Source: Tatumella morbirosei | Lineage (GTDB): Bacteria > Pseudomonadota > Gammaproteobacteria > Enterobacterales > Enterobacteriaceae | Reading direction: 5' to 3' | DNA length: 64,000 bases | Assembly (NCBI RefSeq): GCF_000757425.2 | Contig: NZ_JPKR02000004.1 | Location: 310,001 to 374,000, forward strand | In this document: positions 38,313 through 46,937 of the stretch, one piece after another | Layout: each line of letters begins with the position of its first letter | Position numbering within the stretch: the first letter of the stretch is position 1 | Made by a program: the position numbers and the translations under genes | Notes under the pieces: generated by a model | What the model was told of the DNA's origin: nothing | Databases searched by the model: none | What the model saw: only the letters and a program-made list of their open reading frames with translations

Positions 38313-39641
38313 ATGATTACTCTGGAAAATTATCTACAACGCCGCCAGTCTTTGCTGGCCAAAATGGTGCCCGGCAGTGCCGCATTAATCTTTGCCGCTC
38401 CGGAAGTCACCCGCAGCCGTGACACCGAGTATCTGTTTCGTCAGAACAGTGATTTCTGGTACTTCACCGGATTTAACGAACCAGAAGCGTTGCTGGTATT
38501 GATTAAAAGCGATGAAAATCATAATCACAGTGTACTGTTTAACCGCGTCCGTGACCTGAATGCTGAAATCTGGTTTGGCCGTCGTCTGGGGCAACAAGCG
38601 GCCCCGGAAAAGCTGGGGGTGGATAAGGCGTTACCCTGGGAGGATGTGGACCAGCAACTCTCGCAACTGCTCAATGGGCTGGATGTTGTTTATCACGCGC
38701 CGGGTGAGTATCCGTTTGCCGACCAGAAGCTCTCTTCCGCGCTGGAGACCTTACGCAATGGCAGCCGTCAAAATTTGCAGGCCCCGGCGACCGTCACTGA
38801 CTGGCGGCCGTGGGTGCATGAAATGCGGTTATTTAAAGATGCCGAAGAGATAGCTATCCTGCGCAAAACCGGCAAAATTTCGGCACTGGCACATCAGCGT
38901 GCCATGGAACGCTGCTGCCCCGGGATGTTTGAATATCAGTTGGAAGGCGAAATCCTGCATGAGTTCAGCCGCCACGGTTCGCGGTTTGCTTCCTATAACA
39001 CCATTGTGGGTGGCGGTGAAAATGGCTGTATTCTGCACTACACCGAAAATGAGAGCGAGTTGCGCGATGGTGATCTGGTCCTGATTGATGCCGGATGCGA
39101 ACTCTATGGCTATGCCGGCGATATCACCCGGACGTTTCCGGTTAACGGACGTTTCAGCCCGGCACAACGACAGATTTATGACATAGTACTGGCCTCGCTG
39201 GAACATGCCTTATCGGTCTACCGGCCGGGCGTCAGTATCCGTGAAGTGAATGACCAGGTGATCCGTATTATGGTCAGCGGGCTGGTTGAACTGGGCGTGA
39301 TGCAGGGCGATGTGGATACCCTGATTGCTGAAAATGCCCACCGGCAGTTTTATATGCACGGACTGGGTCACTGGATGGGGCTGGATGTGCATGATGTGGG
39401 CGACTATGGTTCTCCTTCCCGTGAACGGCTGCTGGAGCCAGGCATGGTACTGACCGTGGAGCCAGGGCTTTACATTGCGCCGGATGCCGATGTTCCTGCA
39501 CAATATCGCGGGATTGGTATAAGAATTGAAGACGATATCCTGATTACTGAGCACGGTCATGAAAACCTGACCGATACTGTAGTAAAAACAGCAGATGATA
39601 TCGAGGCACTGATGGCTGCGGCCAGAAAGTCACACCAGTAA
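38313..39641 (+). CDS. pepP: Xaa-Pro aminopeptidase P
   Basis: Dimanganese peptidase that removes N-terminal residues preceding proline. The 442-residue protein (E. coli 441) has an N-terminal regulatory domain and a C-terminal pita-bread domain. The five metal ligands are visible: Asp in LIDAGCE, Asp in GDITRTFP, His in HGLGHWMGLD, Glu in EPGLY, and Glu in IRIEDD. GGGAGCC lies upstream of the ATG. It is 43 nt after ygfB and 18 nt before ubiH. Confidence 0.96.
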   Translation: MITLENYLQRRQSLLAKMVPGSAALIFAAPEVTRSRDTEYLFRQNSDFWYFTGFNEPEALLVLIKSDENHNHSVLFNRVRDLNAEIWFGRRLGQQAAPEKLGVDKALPWEDVDQQLSQLLNGLDVVYHAPGEYPFADQKLSSALETLRNGSRQNLQAPATVTDWRPWVHEMRLFKDAEEIAILRKTGKISALAHQRAMERCCPGMFEYQLEGEILHEFSRHGSRFASYNTIVGGGENGCILHYTENESELRDGDLVLIDAGCELYGYAGDITRTFPVNGRFSPAQRQIYDIVLASLEHALSVYRPGVSIREVNDQVIRIMVSGLVELGVMQGDVDTLIAENAHRQFYMHGLGHWMGLDVHDVGDYGSPSRERLLEPGMVLTVEPGLYIAPDADVPAQYRGIGIRIEDDILITEHGHENLTDTVVKTADDIEALMAAARKSHQ

Positions 39642-39659
39642 CGGATAAAATACGCCAGC

Positions 39660-40838
39660 ATGAGCATGATAATTGCGGGGGGAGGGATGACCGGTGCGAC
39701 CCTGGCACTGGCCGTTTCTCACCTGACGAATGGAAAACTTCCTGTCACTCTGATTGAAGCGACCACACCGGGTGAACGTGGTCATCCCGGCTTTGACGGC
39801 AGGGCCATCGCTCTGGCGGCCGGCACTTGTCAGCAGTTGCAGAATATTGGTGTCTGGCCTTCACTGAGCGACTGCGCGACAGCGATTACCGATATTCATG
39901 TCAGTGATCGCGGGCATCCAGGCTATGTCGGCATCAGTCACCGTGAATACGGGGTGCCAGCGCTGGGTAATGTGATTGAACTGCACGAAGCCGGTCAGCG
40001 TTTATTTGAGCGGCTAAAAAAAGCCCGTGGTGTCACGGTGATTTGCCCTGCACAGGTTACAGAGGTACATCGGACAGCAGAGCAGGTGACAGTAAGCCTG
40101 AATGATGGTCAGCAACTCAGCGGCAGTCTGCTGGTGATGGCAAATGGTTCGGGTTCCCCGCTGGCGGCAGGATGTGGTGTTCACTGGCAAAGAGAGGACT
40201 ACCGGCAACTGGCAGTTATCGCCAATGTGACCACCAGTGAGCCCCCACGCGGCAGGGCCTATGAACGCTTCACCACCGACGGGCCACTGGCACTGCTGCC
40301 GATGTCCGGAAATCGTTTTTCGCTGGTTTGGAGCCTGCCGGCAGAACTGCGTGAACAGGTTCACCATTGGAGTGACCCGCAGTTTCTCGACCAGCTGCAA
40401 CAGGCCTTTGGCTGGCGTCAGGGGCGTTTTCTGCACTGTGGCAAACGCGATTACTATCCTCTGGTGTTACAGCAGGCGACGGAGATCACCCGCCACCGGC
40501 TGGCGCTGGTGGGAAATGCCGCACAAACGCTGCATCCTATTGCCGGACAGGGATTTAATCTCGGGCTGCGAGATGTGATGACCCTGGCCGAAACCGTGGC
40601 GCAGGCCCATACGGAAGGGCAGGATACTGGCAGTTATTCGGTGCTGGAACAGTACCGGCAGCGTCGCCTGCCGGACAGACAGAAAACGGTCGCCATTACC
40701 GACGGACTGGTCAGGTTATTCTCTAATCAGGACCTGCCGTTAATTATCGGCCGAAATGCCGGTTTAAGTGTCATGGGTAAATTGCCGTGGCTTAAGCACC
40801 AACTGGCCGGGCGCACTCTGGGCTGGGTAAAACGTTAA
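39660..40838 (+). CDS. ubiH: 2-octaprenyl-6-methoxyphenol hydroxylase
   Basis: FAD monooxygenase that hydroxylates C4 of the ubiquinone ring precursor. The 392 residues equal E. coli UbiH. The FAD GxGxxG motif is near the start (IIAGGGMTGATLALA), FDGRAIALAAGTCQQL follows, and the second FAD motif reads LVGNAAQTLHPIAGQG; the Asp-to-Asn change in this motif is also present in E. coli UbiH. It is adjacent to the paralogous ubiI, 13 nt apart. Confidence 0.95.
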   Translation: MSMIIAGGGMTGATLALAVSHLTNGKLPVTLIEATTPGERGHPGFDGRAIALAAGTCQQLQNIGVWPSLSDCATAITDIHVSDRGHPGYVGISHREYGVPALGNVIELHEAGQRLFERLKKARGVTVICPAQVTEVHRTAEQVTVSLNDGQQLSGSLLVMANGSGSPLAAGCGVHWQREDYRQLAVIANVTTSEPPRGRAYERFTTDGPLALLPMSGNRFSLVWSLPAELREQVHHWSDPQFLDQLQQAFGWRQGRFLHCGKRDYYPLVLQQATEITRHRLALVGNAAQTLHPIAGQGFNLGLRDVMTLAETVAQAHTEGQDTGSYSVLEQYRQRRLPDRQKTVAITDGLVRLFSNQDLPLIIGRNAGLSVMGKLPWLKHQLAGRTLGWVKR

Positions 40839-40851
40839 TGAGAGAACAGTG

Positions 40852-42060
40852 ATGCAAAGCTTTGATGTTGTGATTGCCGGAGGCGGTATGGTCGGACTGG
40901 CCGTCGGCTGTGGGCTACAGGGGAGTGGGCTGAAGGTGGCGGTGCTGGAACAAACACCTCCCCGTGCTCCTGATATGCAGGCTGCCCCTGCCATCCGGGT
41001 GTCGGCAATCAACCTTGCCAGCGAACGGCTGCTCAGCCATCTCGGCGTATGGCAGGATATTCTGGCGATGCGGGCCAGTGCTTACCACGGGATGGAAGTC
41101 TGGGAAAAAGACAGCTTTGGTCATATCCGTTTTGATGAACGACCCCAGGGCATCGCCAGCCTGGGACATATTGTTGAAAATCAGGTGATTCACCATGCAC
41201 TCTGGCAACGTGCCAGTCAGTGCAGCGATATCCAACTGATAGCGCCTGCTCAGTTACAACAGGTAGCCTTCGGTGATAACGAAGCCTTTGTTACCCTGCA
41301 GGACGGTACGATGTTAACCGCCAGATTGCTGGTGGCTGCCGACGGTGCCAACTCCTGGCTACGCGACAAAGCTGATATCCCTCTGGTATTCCGGGACTAC
41401 CAGCATCATGCGCTGGTCGCCAATATCCGTACCGAACAGCCCCACGGGTCGGTCGCCCGGCAGATTTTTTATCCGGAAGGTATTCTGGCGTTTCTGCCAT
41501 TACAGGACCCGCACCTCAGTTCCATCGTCTGGTCCTGTGATCCACAGCAGGCCAGCCGGGCGCAGGGCATGTCCGAAGATCAGTTTAATCAGCAACTGGC
41601 GGTAGCCTTTGACATGAAACTGGGGCATTGTCAGCTGGAAAGCGAGCGTAAAACCTTCCCGCTGACGGCCCGCTATGCACGTCAGTTTGCCGCCCACCGT
41701 CTGGCTCTGGTGGGCGATGCCGCCCATACCATCCATCCGCTGGCGGGGCAGGGCGTGAATCTCGGCTTTATGGATGCGGCTGAACTGATGGGTGAAATTC
41801 GCCGCTTACAGCAACAAGGGAAAGACATTGGTCAGCACCTCTATCTGCGTCGCTATGAGCGCAGCCGGAAACACAGTGCGGCCCTGATGCTGGCTTCGAT
41901 GCAGGGCTTTCGCGATCTGTTTGCCGGTAGCAATCCGGCCCGTAAACTGCTGCGGGATATTGGCCTGAAACTGGCGGATACCTTACCCGGGGTGAAGCCT
42001 CAGTTACTTAAACAGGCGATGGGTCTGCATGATCTGCCTGACTGGCTGAAAAATAGTTAA
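40852..42060 (+). CDS. ubiI: 2-octaprenylphenol hydroxylase
   Basis: FAD monooxygenase (formerly visC) that introduces the C5 hydroxyl in aerobic ubiquinone synthesis. The 402-residue protein has VIAGGGMVGLAVGCGL at the N-terminus, VAADGANSWLR, and the second FAD motif LVGDAAHTIHPLAGQGVNLGF. The ATG at 40852 follows a GTG one codon upstream; the ATG matches E. coli UbiI. Last gene of the operon. In E. coli gcvTHP comes next; here a 7-kb accessory segment intervenes. Confidence 0.95.
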   Translation: MQSFDVVIAGGGMVGLAVGCGLQGSGLKVAVLEQTPPRAPDMQAAPAIRVSAINLASERLLSHLGVWQDILAMRASAYHGMEVWEKDSFGHIRFDERPQGIASLGHIVENQVIHHALWQRASQCSDIQLIAPAQLQQVAFGDNEAFVTLQDGTMLTARLLVAADGANSWLRDKADIPLVFRDYQHHALVANIRTEQPHGSVARQIFYPEGILAFLPLQDPHLSSIVWSCDPQQASRAQGMSEDQFNQQLAVAFDMKLGHCQLESERKTFPLTARYARQFAAHRLALVGDAAHTIHPLAGQGVNLGFMDAAELMGEIRRLQQQGKDIGQHLYLRRYERSRKHSAALMLASMQGFRDLFAGSNPARKLLRDIGLKLADTLPGVKPQLLKQAMGLHDLPDWLKNS

Positions 42061-42071
42061 CTTTGCAATCC

Positions 42072-42091
42072 GGCCCGCATTCCTGCGGGCC
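42072..42091 (+). terminator. Hairpin after ubiI
   Basis: A perfect 8-bp stem, GGCCCGCA / TGCGGGCC, with loop TTCC lies 11 nt after the ubiI stop. It is not followed by a T run, so it may stabilise the 3' end rather than terminate. Confidence 0.5.
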
Positions 42092-42229
42092 ACAATAAGA
42101 TAATCTCCCCCCCTGTTCAGTGATTCATCACAGAGGCTAAGCGGTTCACCGGTTTTTGCTTCCGGTAAATGTCTCCCCGCCGGATAAGAAACTCCTATTA
42201 TGGTAAAAATTTCACAGGGAATATAGTGC

Positions 42230-42258
42230 TTTAAGTATCTGAAATATGAACCTATAAT
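42230..42258 (+). promoter_or_regulatory. Probable promoter of the nicotinamidase-ABC-nucleoside hydrolase operon
   Basis: A perfect TATAAT lies at 42253-42258 with a poor -35 (TTTAAG) 17 bp upstream, which hints at an activator. The predicted leader to the ATG at 42361 is about 95 nt and contains repeated GCATTGCG elements and G+C-rich complementary segments. A small palindrome GTGAT-TC-ATCAC sits at 42120-42131, over 100 bp upstream. I recognise no NAD-related or other riboswitch. Confidence 0.4.
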
Positions 42259-42360
42259 CGGGCATTGCGGTTAGCGATGGTCATAATCTGAACGTCGGTT
42301 GCCCTTCGCCTGGCGCCGGTGCATTGCGACAGCGCTTATTATAATGACGGGGATAATGTT

Positions 42361-43011
42361 ATGCAGTCATCAGCGACCACGGTGCCGGCGAATGACCAGC
42401 ACAGCGCGTTAATTATTGTCGATGTACAGAATTGCTTTGTCACCGGCGGAACACTGGCGGTCGAGGGCGGTGAAACCATTATCCCGCTAATCAACCAGCT
42501 GGCAAGCCGCTTCTCCAACGTTATCCTGACCCAGGACTGGCATCCGGCCGGACATATCTCCTTCGCGGCGAATCATCCGGGGAAGCAAGCGGGTGAATTT
42601 ATCGATACTCCCTACGGTCCGCAAATTCTCTGGCCGGTTCATGCGGTTCAGGGCAGTGAAGATGCTGCTCTGCATGCTGGTTTGCAGGTCCCTCATGCGC
42701 AGCTGATTATCCGCAAAGGTTGCCATTCCCATATCGACAGTTATTCGGCATTTACTGAAGCTGACCGGCAAACCACCACCGGACTCGCCGCTTACTTACG
42801 TGCCCGCGATATCCACACACTGTATATCGTGGGACTGGCAACCGATTTTTGCGTCTCGATGACAGCCATCGATGCCAGTCTGGCGGGCTTTACGACCTCG
42901 GTGATTGAGGATGCCTGTAAAGCTATCGATATACAGGGTTCACTGGCTGCCGCCCGCCAACAGATGCTTTCCCGGGGTGTGCAACTCATCCAGTCTTCTG
43001 CGCTTAACTAA
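42361..43011 (+). CDS. pncA: PncA-type nicotinamidase
   Basis: Isochorismatase-fold amidase predicted to hydrolyse nicotinamide to nicotinate and ammonia. In the 216-residue product the catalytic triad is complete: D21 in VDVQNCF, K119 in IRKGCH, C164 in ATDFCVS. The metal ligands are also present: D59 and H61 in QDWHP, H94 in WPVHAVQGSE. The cis-peptide region GLATDFC and VDSYSAF-like IDSYSAF agree with E. coli PncA. ATG 42361 has GGGGAT upstream; the frame is open from 42319. It heads a five-gene operon with an importer and a nucleoside hydrolase. Whether this is the genome's only pncA cannot be seen. Confidence 0.85.
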   Translation: MQSSATTVPANDQHSALIIVDVQNCFVTGGTLAVEGGETIIPLINQLASRFSNVILTQDWHPAGHISFAANHPGKQAGEFIDTPYGPQILWPVHAVQGSEDAALHAGLQVPHAQLIIRKGCHSHIDSYSAFTEADRQTTTGLAAYLRARDIHTLYIVGLATDFCVSMTAIDASLAGFTTSVIEDACKAIDIQGSLAAARQQMLSRGVQLIQSSALN

Positions 43012-43034
43012 CACTATCCTGACAGGGAGACTCT

Positions 43035-43859
43035 ATGTCTGTACTGACCACAGATCTGCCTCCTGCGGCGGACCCCGGGGATTCACGACCGATCCGGCTG
43101 GAAATTAATAATCTCACCGTGCGTTACGGGGACGTCACCGCGCTGAGTAATGTCAGCCTGCAGGTCCGGGAAGGCGAGTTTATCTGCATTCTTGGCGCTT
43201 CAGGCTGCGGCAAAAGTACCCTGTTTAACGTGGTCTCCGGGCTGCTGCCGTCCAGTGAAGGACGGATTATGCTGGAGGGAAAAGATGTCACGAATAAGCC
43301 AGGCCAGGTCGGCTATATGCTGCAAAAAGATCTGATGCTGCCGTGGCGTACCGTGCGCGGTAATATCACCCTGGCCGCCGCGTTAACCCGTGGAGTGAGT
43401 GCGGCCGATCGCCATCAGGCTGAGGAACTGGCGACCCGTTACGGGCTGGGGGATTTTCTCGACCATTATCCCCATGCGTTGTCGGGCGGAATGCGCCAGC
43501 GGGTAGCGATGATGCGAACCGTCGCCGCCGGCAAAGAAGTGATGCTGCTGGATGAACCCTTCGGTGCTCTGGATGCCCAGACCAGATTCAGTATGCAGGA
43601 GTGGTTATTACAAATCTGGCGTGACCTGAACCGCACGGTGCTGTTTGTCACCCACGATGTGGATGAAGCGATTTTCCTGGCGGACCGGATTGTGGTGATG
43701 ACCCCGCGTCCGGGACGGATTGCCGAAATCCTGACGGTGCAACTGCCAAGGCCCCGCACCCTGGAAGATCTGACCGGAGAGACGTTTGTGCAGCTGAAAC
43801 GGCAAATCATGAGCCGCCTGTATCACGATGAGAAACAAAACGGAGGGCGCCATGAATAA
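43035..43859 (+). CDS. ABC transporter ATPase, NitT/TauT (ThiZ/RibZ-like) family
   Basis: A 274-residue cytoplasmic ATPase. Walker A is GASGCGKST near residue 55, the Q-loop region is GYMLQKDLMLPWRTV, the signature is LSGGMRQRV, Walker B is VMLLDEPFG, and the H-loop is FVTHDVDEA. The LPWRTV after the Q-loop is typical of NitT/TauT-type importers for sulfonates, nitrate and pyrimidine or riboflavin precursors. It lies 23 nt after the nicotinamidase gene and overlaps the permease gene by 8 nt. Confidence 0.92.
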   Translation: MSVLTTDLPPAADPGDSRPIRLEINNLTVRYGDVTALSNVSLQVREGEFICILGASGCGKSTLFNVVSGLLPSSEGRIMLEGKDVTNKPGQVGYMLQKDLMLPWRTVRGNITLAAALTRGVSAADRHQAEELATRYGLGDFLDHYPHALSGGMRQRVAMMRTVAAGKEVMLLDEPFGALDAQTRFSMQEWLLQIWRDLNRTVLFVTHDVDEAIFLADRIVVMTPRPGRIAEILTVQLPRPRTLEDLTGETFVQLKRQIMSRLYHDEKQNGGRHE

Positions 43860-44643
43860 TACTCAGCAACATCCCTGGCGGGCGGTGCTGGTCTGGCTGA
43901 TTTCGCTGGTGATGATTATCGTGCTGTGGCAGTTGGTAATCTGGGTTTCCGGGCTGCCACAGTATGTGATTCCTTCTCCGCTAACCGCCTTCCGGACCCT
44001 GGTGGAAAATGGACAGCGCCTGCAGTTACTGACCTGGCAGACATTATCTGAAACCGCCATGGGGTATCTGCTTGGCGCGGTGGCGGGCTTTGTACTGGCA
44101 TTGCTGATGGGGCAAATTCCACTGGTTCAGCGACTGGTCATGCCGGCGTTAATCGTTTCCCAGGCAGTGCCGATTGTCGCGATTGCCGCACCGCTGGTGA
44201 TTATTTTTGGTTTCGGTCTGCTGCCTAAGCTGATTATCGTGGCCTGGATTGTCTTTTTCCCGGTGGTGGTCAATGTGCTGGACGGGCTGGCGGGCATCGA
44301 CCGCGATATGCTGAACCTGGCCAGGCTGATGGGCGGCAAACCGCTGCGGGTATTTATGCTGGTCAAACTGCCGGCCTGCGTAGGTCCGTTGTTCTCCGGT
44401 CTTAAAATCGGGGCGACCTATGCGGTAACGGGCGCGGTGATCGGTGAATGGACGGCCTCGGCACAACAGGGGTTGGGCACATATCTGCTCAGCGCTAATG
44501 CGCGAATGGATACCGCCGGGGTATATGCGGCGATGATCCTGCTGACATCGATTGGCGTGGGTTCGTTTCTGATTGTCCTGGGCCTGGAAAGGATAGCTAC
44601 CCCTTGGCGTAGCCGGACCAAAGCCCCGCGTTATTTACGTTAA
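43852..44643 (+). CDS. ABC transporter permease, NitT/TauT family
   Basis: A 263-residue inner-membrane protein with about six helices. The BPD_transp_1 coupling-helix region reads GIDRDMLNLARLMGGKPLRVFMLVKLP, in which the EAA-loop glycine is recognisable, and PSPLTAFRTL precedes helix 2 as in SsuC/TauC/ThiX-type permeases. The ATG at 43852 follows GGAGGGCGCC; translation is coupled to the ATPase gene by the 8-nt overlap. Confidence 0.92.
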   Translation: MNNTQQHPWRAVLVWLISLVMIIVLWQLVIWVSGLPQYVIPSPLTAFRTLVENGQRLQLLTWQTLSETAMGYLLGAVAGFVLALLMGQIPLVQRLVMPALIVSQAVPIVAIAAPLVIIFGFGLLPKLIIVAWIVFFPVVVNVLDGLAGIDRDMLNLARLMGGKPLRVFMLVKLPACVGPLFSGLKIGATYAVTGAVIGEWTASAQQGLGTYLLSANARMDTAGVYAAMILLTSIGVGSFLIVLGLERIATPWRSRTKAPRYLR

Positions 44644-44691
44644 GCCCGGTGAAACTCACCGTAACCTATTATCCCGACAGAGGTAGACACA

Positions 44692-45669
44692 GTGAAAGCA
44701 GCTATTATTCGTACCGCCATTCTCAGTGCATTACTGTCCGGTGTTTCGGCGGGCTTTGCGCATGCCGAAACTCTGACTCCGATCCGCTTTGTTTATGACT
44801 GGGCCGGCGCTGATCACGAATTGATCCCGATTGTGGTCGGGCAGGAAAAAGGTTTCTACCAGCAGGCGGGGCTGGACGTGAAAGTCATATTCCCGCCAGA
44901 TTCGCAAACCACCGCCCGGATGCTGGCGCTGGGCCAGGCCGATGTTGGTCTGAATGCCACCACAGACGTGGTGTTTGCGGCCGATCAGGGGCTGCCGGTG
45001 ATCGCGGTGGGTCTGTATGCCCAGCATAATAACTGGGGGCTGTTCACCCGCCCCGGAGTGCCGGTGTCACTGAAAGATCTGAAAGGTAAATCGATCGCGA
45101 TCTATACCGATTCCTGGAGTAAAGCGATGATGCCGTTTGTGCTGAAAGCGGCAGGACTTCAGGAAAGTGATGTGAAATTTATTATTGCCCAGGACAGTGA
45201 TGTGCCGTTGCTGCTGGCCGGTAAAGTGGATATTGCCACCAATACCAATAACTTCCTGGTTCCGGATGTGGAACTGTCACAAAACAAGACTCCGGGACAG
45301 CTGGTGGGTAAAGATGCCGGAGTGCCGGATGTGCCGGTATGGGCTTATACCGCCTCGACCCGCTATCTGCAGCAACATGGTGATGTAGCGAAGAAATGGA
45401 TGCAGGCCACGATTAAAGCCACCGAATGGGCAGCGGCTCATCCGGATGATGCCGCAGAACTGTTGCATAAAGCCTATCCGGACAGTGGTTCAGTGGCTCT
45501 GAGCACCAAAGCCTGGAAAATTATCTCACCGGATATGAAAGGGCCGCAGGGTTACATGATGCAGAATGATGACAACTGGTTGCCGATTGCCAAAGCTTTG
45601 CAGGCGACCGGTCAGATTAAGACGGTGTTACCGGCCGATAAATACTACACCAATCAGTTACTCAAATAA
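44692..45669 (+). CDS. NMT1/THI5-like periplasmic substrate-binding protein
   Basis: A 325-residue protein with a signal peptide of about 25 residues ending GFAHA, then an NMT1/THI5-type two-lobed binding domain. YDWAGADHELIPIVVGQEKGFY, the opening strand and helix, corresponds to the WxPNxxH region of pyrimidine-binding ThiY-type proteins. Later blocks are LGQADVGLNATTDVV and LKGKSIAIY. Known relatives bind HMP-like pyrimidines, riboflavin or sulfonates; the ligand here cannot be read from sequence. The operon context suggests a nucleoside or base of the nicotinamide group. The start is a GTG with AGAGGTAGACACA upstream. Confidence 0.88.
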   Translation: MKAAIIRTAILSALLSGVSAGFAHAETLTPIRFVYDWAGADHELIPIVVGQEKGFYQQAGLDVKVIFPPDSQTTARMLALGQADVGLNATTDVVFAADQGLPVIAVGLYAQHNNWGLFTRPGVPVSLKDLKGKSIAIYTDSWSKAMMPFVLKAAGLQESDVKFIIAQDSDVPLLLAGKVDIATNTNNFLVPDVELSQNKTPGQLVGKDAGVPDVPVWAYTASTRYLQQHGDVAKKWMQATIKATEWAAAHPDDAAELLHKAYPDSGSVALSTKAWKIISPDMKGPQGYMMQNDDNWLPIAKALQATGQIKTVLPADKYYTNQLLK

Positions 45670-45722
45670 GCGACTTATCACGACAGGCTCTGCGGAACGA
45701 TATCCGCAGGGCAGGAGAGGGT

Positions 45723-46634
45723 ATGGAAAAGATAATTATCGATTGTGACCCGGGTGTTGATGATGCTGTGGCATTAATGATGGCACTGGCCGCGGGTGAG
45801 CAGCTTGAGGTGTGCGGAATTACTACGGTAGCCGGTAATCTGCCTTTGCCGGCGGTCACCCGTAATGCATTACGTATTCTCTCTTTCCTGCAGCGGGAAG
45901 ATATCCCGGTGTTTGCCGGATGTTCGCGGGCGATTTTTCCGGGACCCGCCCGCCTCTCGTCAGTACACGGCGCAGATGGCCTGGGCAACAGTGGCCTGCC
46001 TGAATCGGAGCTACGTCCCGCACAACAACATGCCGTCGATTTTATTATCGACACTGTGCTGGCGGCAGCTGGTGAGATTACACTCTGCGTGCTCGGCCCA
46101 ATGACCAACATTGCCCTGGCTCTGATTAAGGCACCGGAAATAGCCCCGCAAATAAAACAGATAGTCGTGATGGGCGGGGCGGTATTCTGTCCGGGGAATA
46201 CTACCCCGGCGGCTGAGTTTAATTTTGCCTGCGATCCCCATGCCGCCGAAGTGGTACTGGCGGCCGGAGTGCCACTGACCCTGTTCGGACTGGATGTGAC
46301 CTCAAAGGCGCTGTTAACCGCACCGCGCATCGAAGCGTTGCGGCAATCGGATTCAGCGTCCTGTCAGCTGGCAGCCGTAATGCTGGCAGATTACGGCGCA
46401 GCCGATCCTTGTCTGCATGATCCCTGTGTGATCGCCGGACTGTTAGATCCTGACTGTTTTACGGGGATTCCGGCATGGGTGAGTGTCGACTGTACCCCCG
46501 GCATTAACTACGGGCGAAGTGTCGGTTTTGTCAGTGAACGGCATCTGGCCGGACGTCAGCCCAACGCGAAAGTGATTACCGGGGTCGATGACCAGCGGCT
46601 GTTCCGGTTACTGATGGATTTACTTAACCGCTGA
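45723..46634 (+). CDS. Inosine-uridine-type nucleoside N-ribohydrolase
   Basis: A 303-residue calcium-dependent nucleoside hydrolase predicted to release ribose and a free base. The N-terminal signature IDCDPGVDDAVAL supplies the metal-binding aspartates (D9, D13, D14). GNTTPAAEFNFACDPHAAE is the ribose-binding block, and the catalytic-site histidine is about H232 in LHDPC. The AGGAGAGGGT stretch precedes the ATG. It closes the five-gene operon. Specificity for purine, pyrimidine or nicotinamide riboside cannot be decided; pairing with nicotinamidase favours the last. Confidence 0.9.
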   Translation: MEKIIIDCDPGVDDAVALMMALAAGEQLEVCGITTVAGNLPLPAVTRNALRILSFLQREDIPVFAGCSRAIFPGPARLSSVHGADGLGNSGLPESELRPAQQHAVDFIIDTVLAAAGEITLCVLGPMTNIALALIKAPEIAPQIKQIVVMGGAVFCPGNTTPAAEFNFACDPHAAEVVLAAGVPLTLFGLDVTSKALLTAPRIEALRQSDSASCQLAAVMLADYGAADPCLHDPCVIAGLLDPDCFTGIPAWVSVDCTPGINYGRSVGFVSERHLAGRQPNAKVITGVDDQRLFRLLMDLLNR

Positions 46635-46641
46635 ATGTTGA

Positions 46642-46661
46642 GTAATGGAGCCTCGTTATGA
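46642..46661 (+). repeat. Direct repeat, left copy
   Basis: GTAATGGAGCCTCGTTATGA here and GTAATGGATCCTCGTTTGAT at 48826-48845 agree in 15 of the first 16 bases. Both lie just after nucleoside hydrolase sequence, so they are best read as the ends of a duplicated segment. Confidence 0.55.
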
Positions 46662-46795
46662 CGAATACGGCAGCCGGGATACGAGTCAACCTTACGCCGC
46701 TTTTCTGGTGGCTGTGGATGATGAATTATCAGCCCATGCGGCAGTTGATAACAAAGACTGGAAAGCCTCAGCAGCCGGGAGACATCGTGAATTGA
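46658..46795 (+). CDS. Small ORF after the nucleoside hydrolase gene, possibly truncated
   Basis: A 45-codon ORF starts MTNTAAGIRVNLTPLF and ends QQPGDIVN. GGAG lies 7 nt before the ATG, a good ribosome-binding site, and WWLWMM suggests the start of a membrane segment. The segment around NLTPLF resembles SNLTLCFALLF decoded after the duplicate remnant at 48843, so both may be the 5' end of the same lost membrane-protein gene. No function is recognised. Confidence 0.35.
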   Translation: MTNTAAGIRVNLTPLFWWLWMMNYQPMRQLITKTGKPQQPGDIVN

Positions 46796-46937
46796 ACGAT
46801 AATGGAGATATGAGAAGTAAAGAAACAGCGACACACTCAAAGCAAGCACTACAGGGTGAATGATATATTCAAGAAATCGATTAATATTTGTTAAAATATT
46901 AATCAGGTAAATAGTCAATCACGGGAATATCTTATAA

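Noticed and set aside
42117-42134. CRP site at CAGTGATTCATCACAG
   Set aside because: The two half sites are separated by 4 bp instead of 6, so CRP binding is unlikely; kept only as a short palindrome.
42259-42360. Riboswitch (TPP, FMN or preQ1 type) ahead of the ABC transporter operon
   Set aside because: The leader was compared by eye with the conserved cores of these classes because NMT1/THI5-type importers are often so controlled, but none of the core sequences is present.
46645-46863. 72-codon plus-strand frame after the nucleoside hydrolase
   Set aside because: It shares its sequence with the better-initiated frame at 46658 and has low-complexity acidic content with no recognisable motif.
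46556-46918. Minus-strand frame of 120 codons overlapping the end of the nucleoside hydrolase gene
   Set aside because: Half of it is antisense to a conserved coding region, it has no ribosome-binding site, and the composition is not protein-like beyond one hydrophobic stretch.
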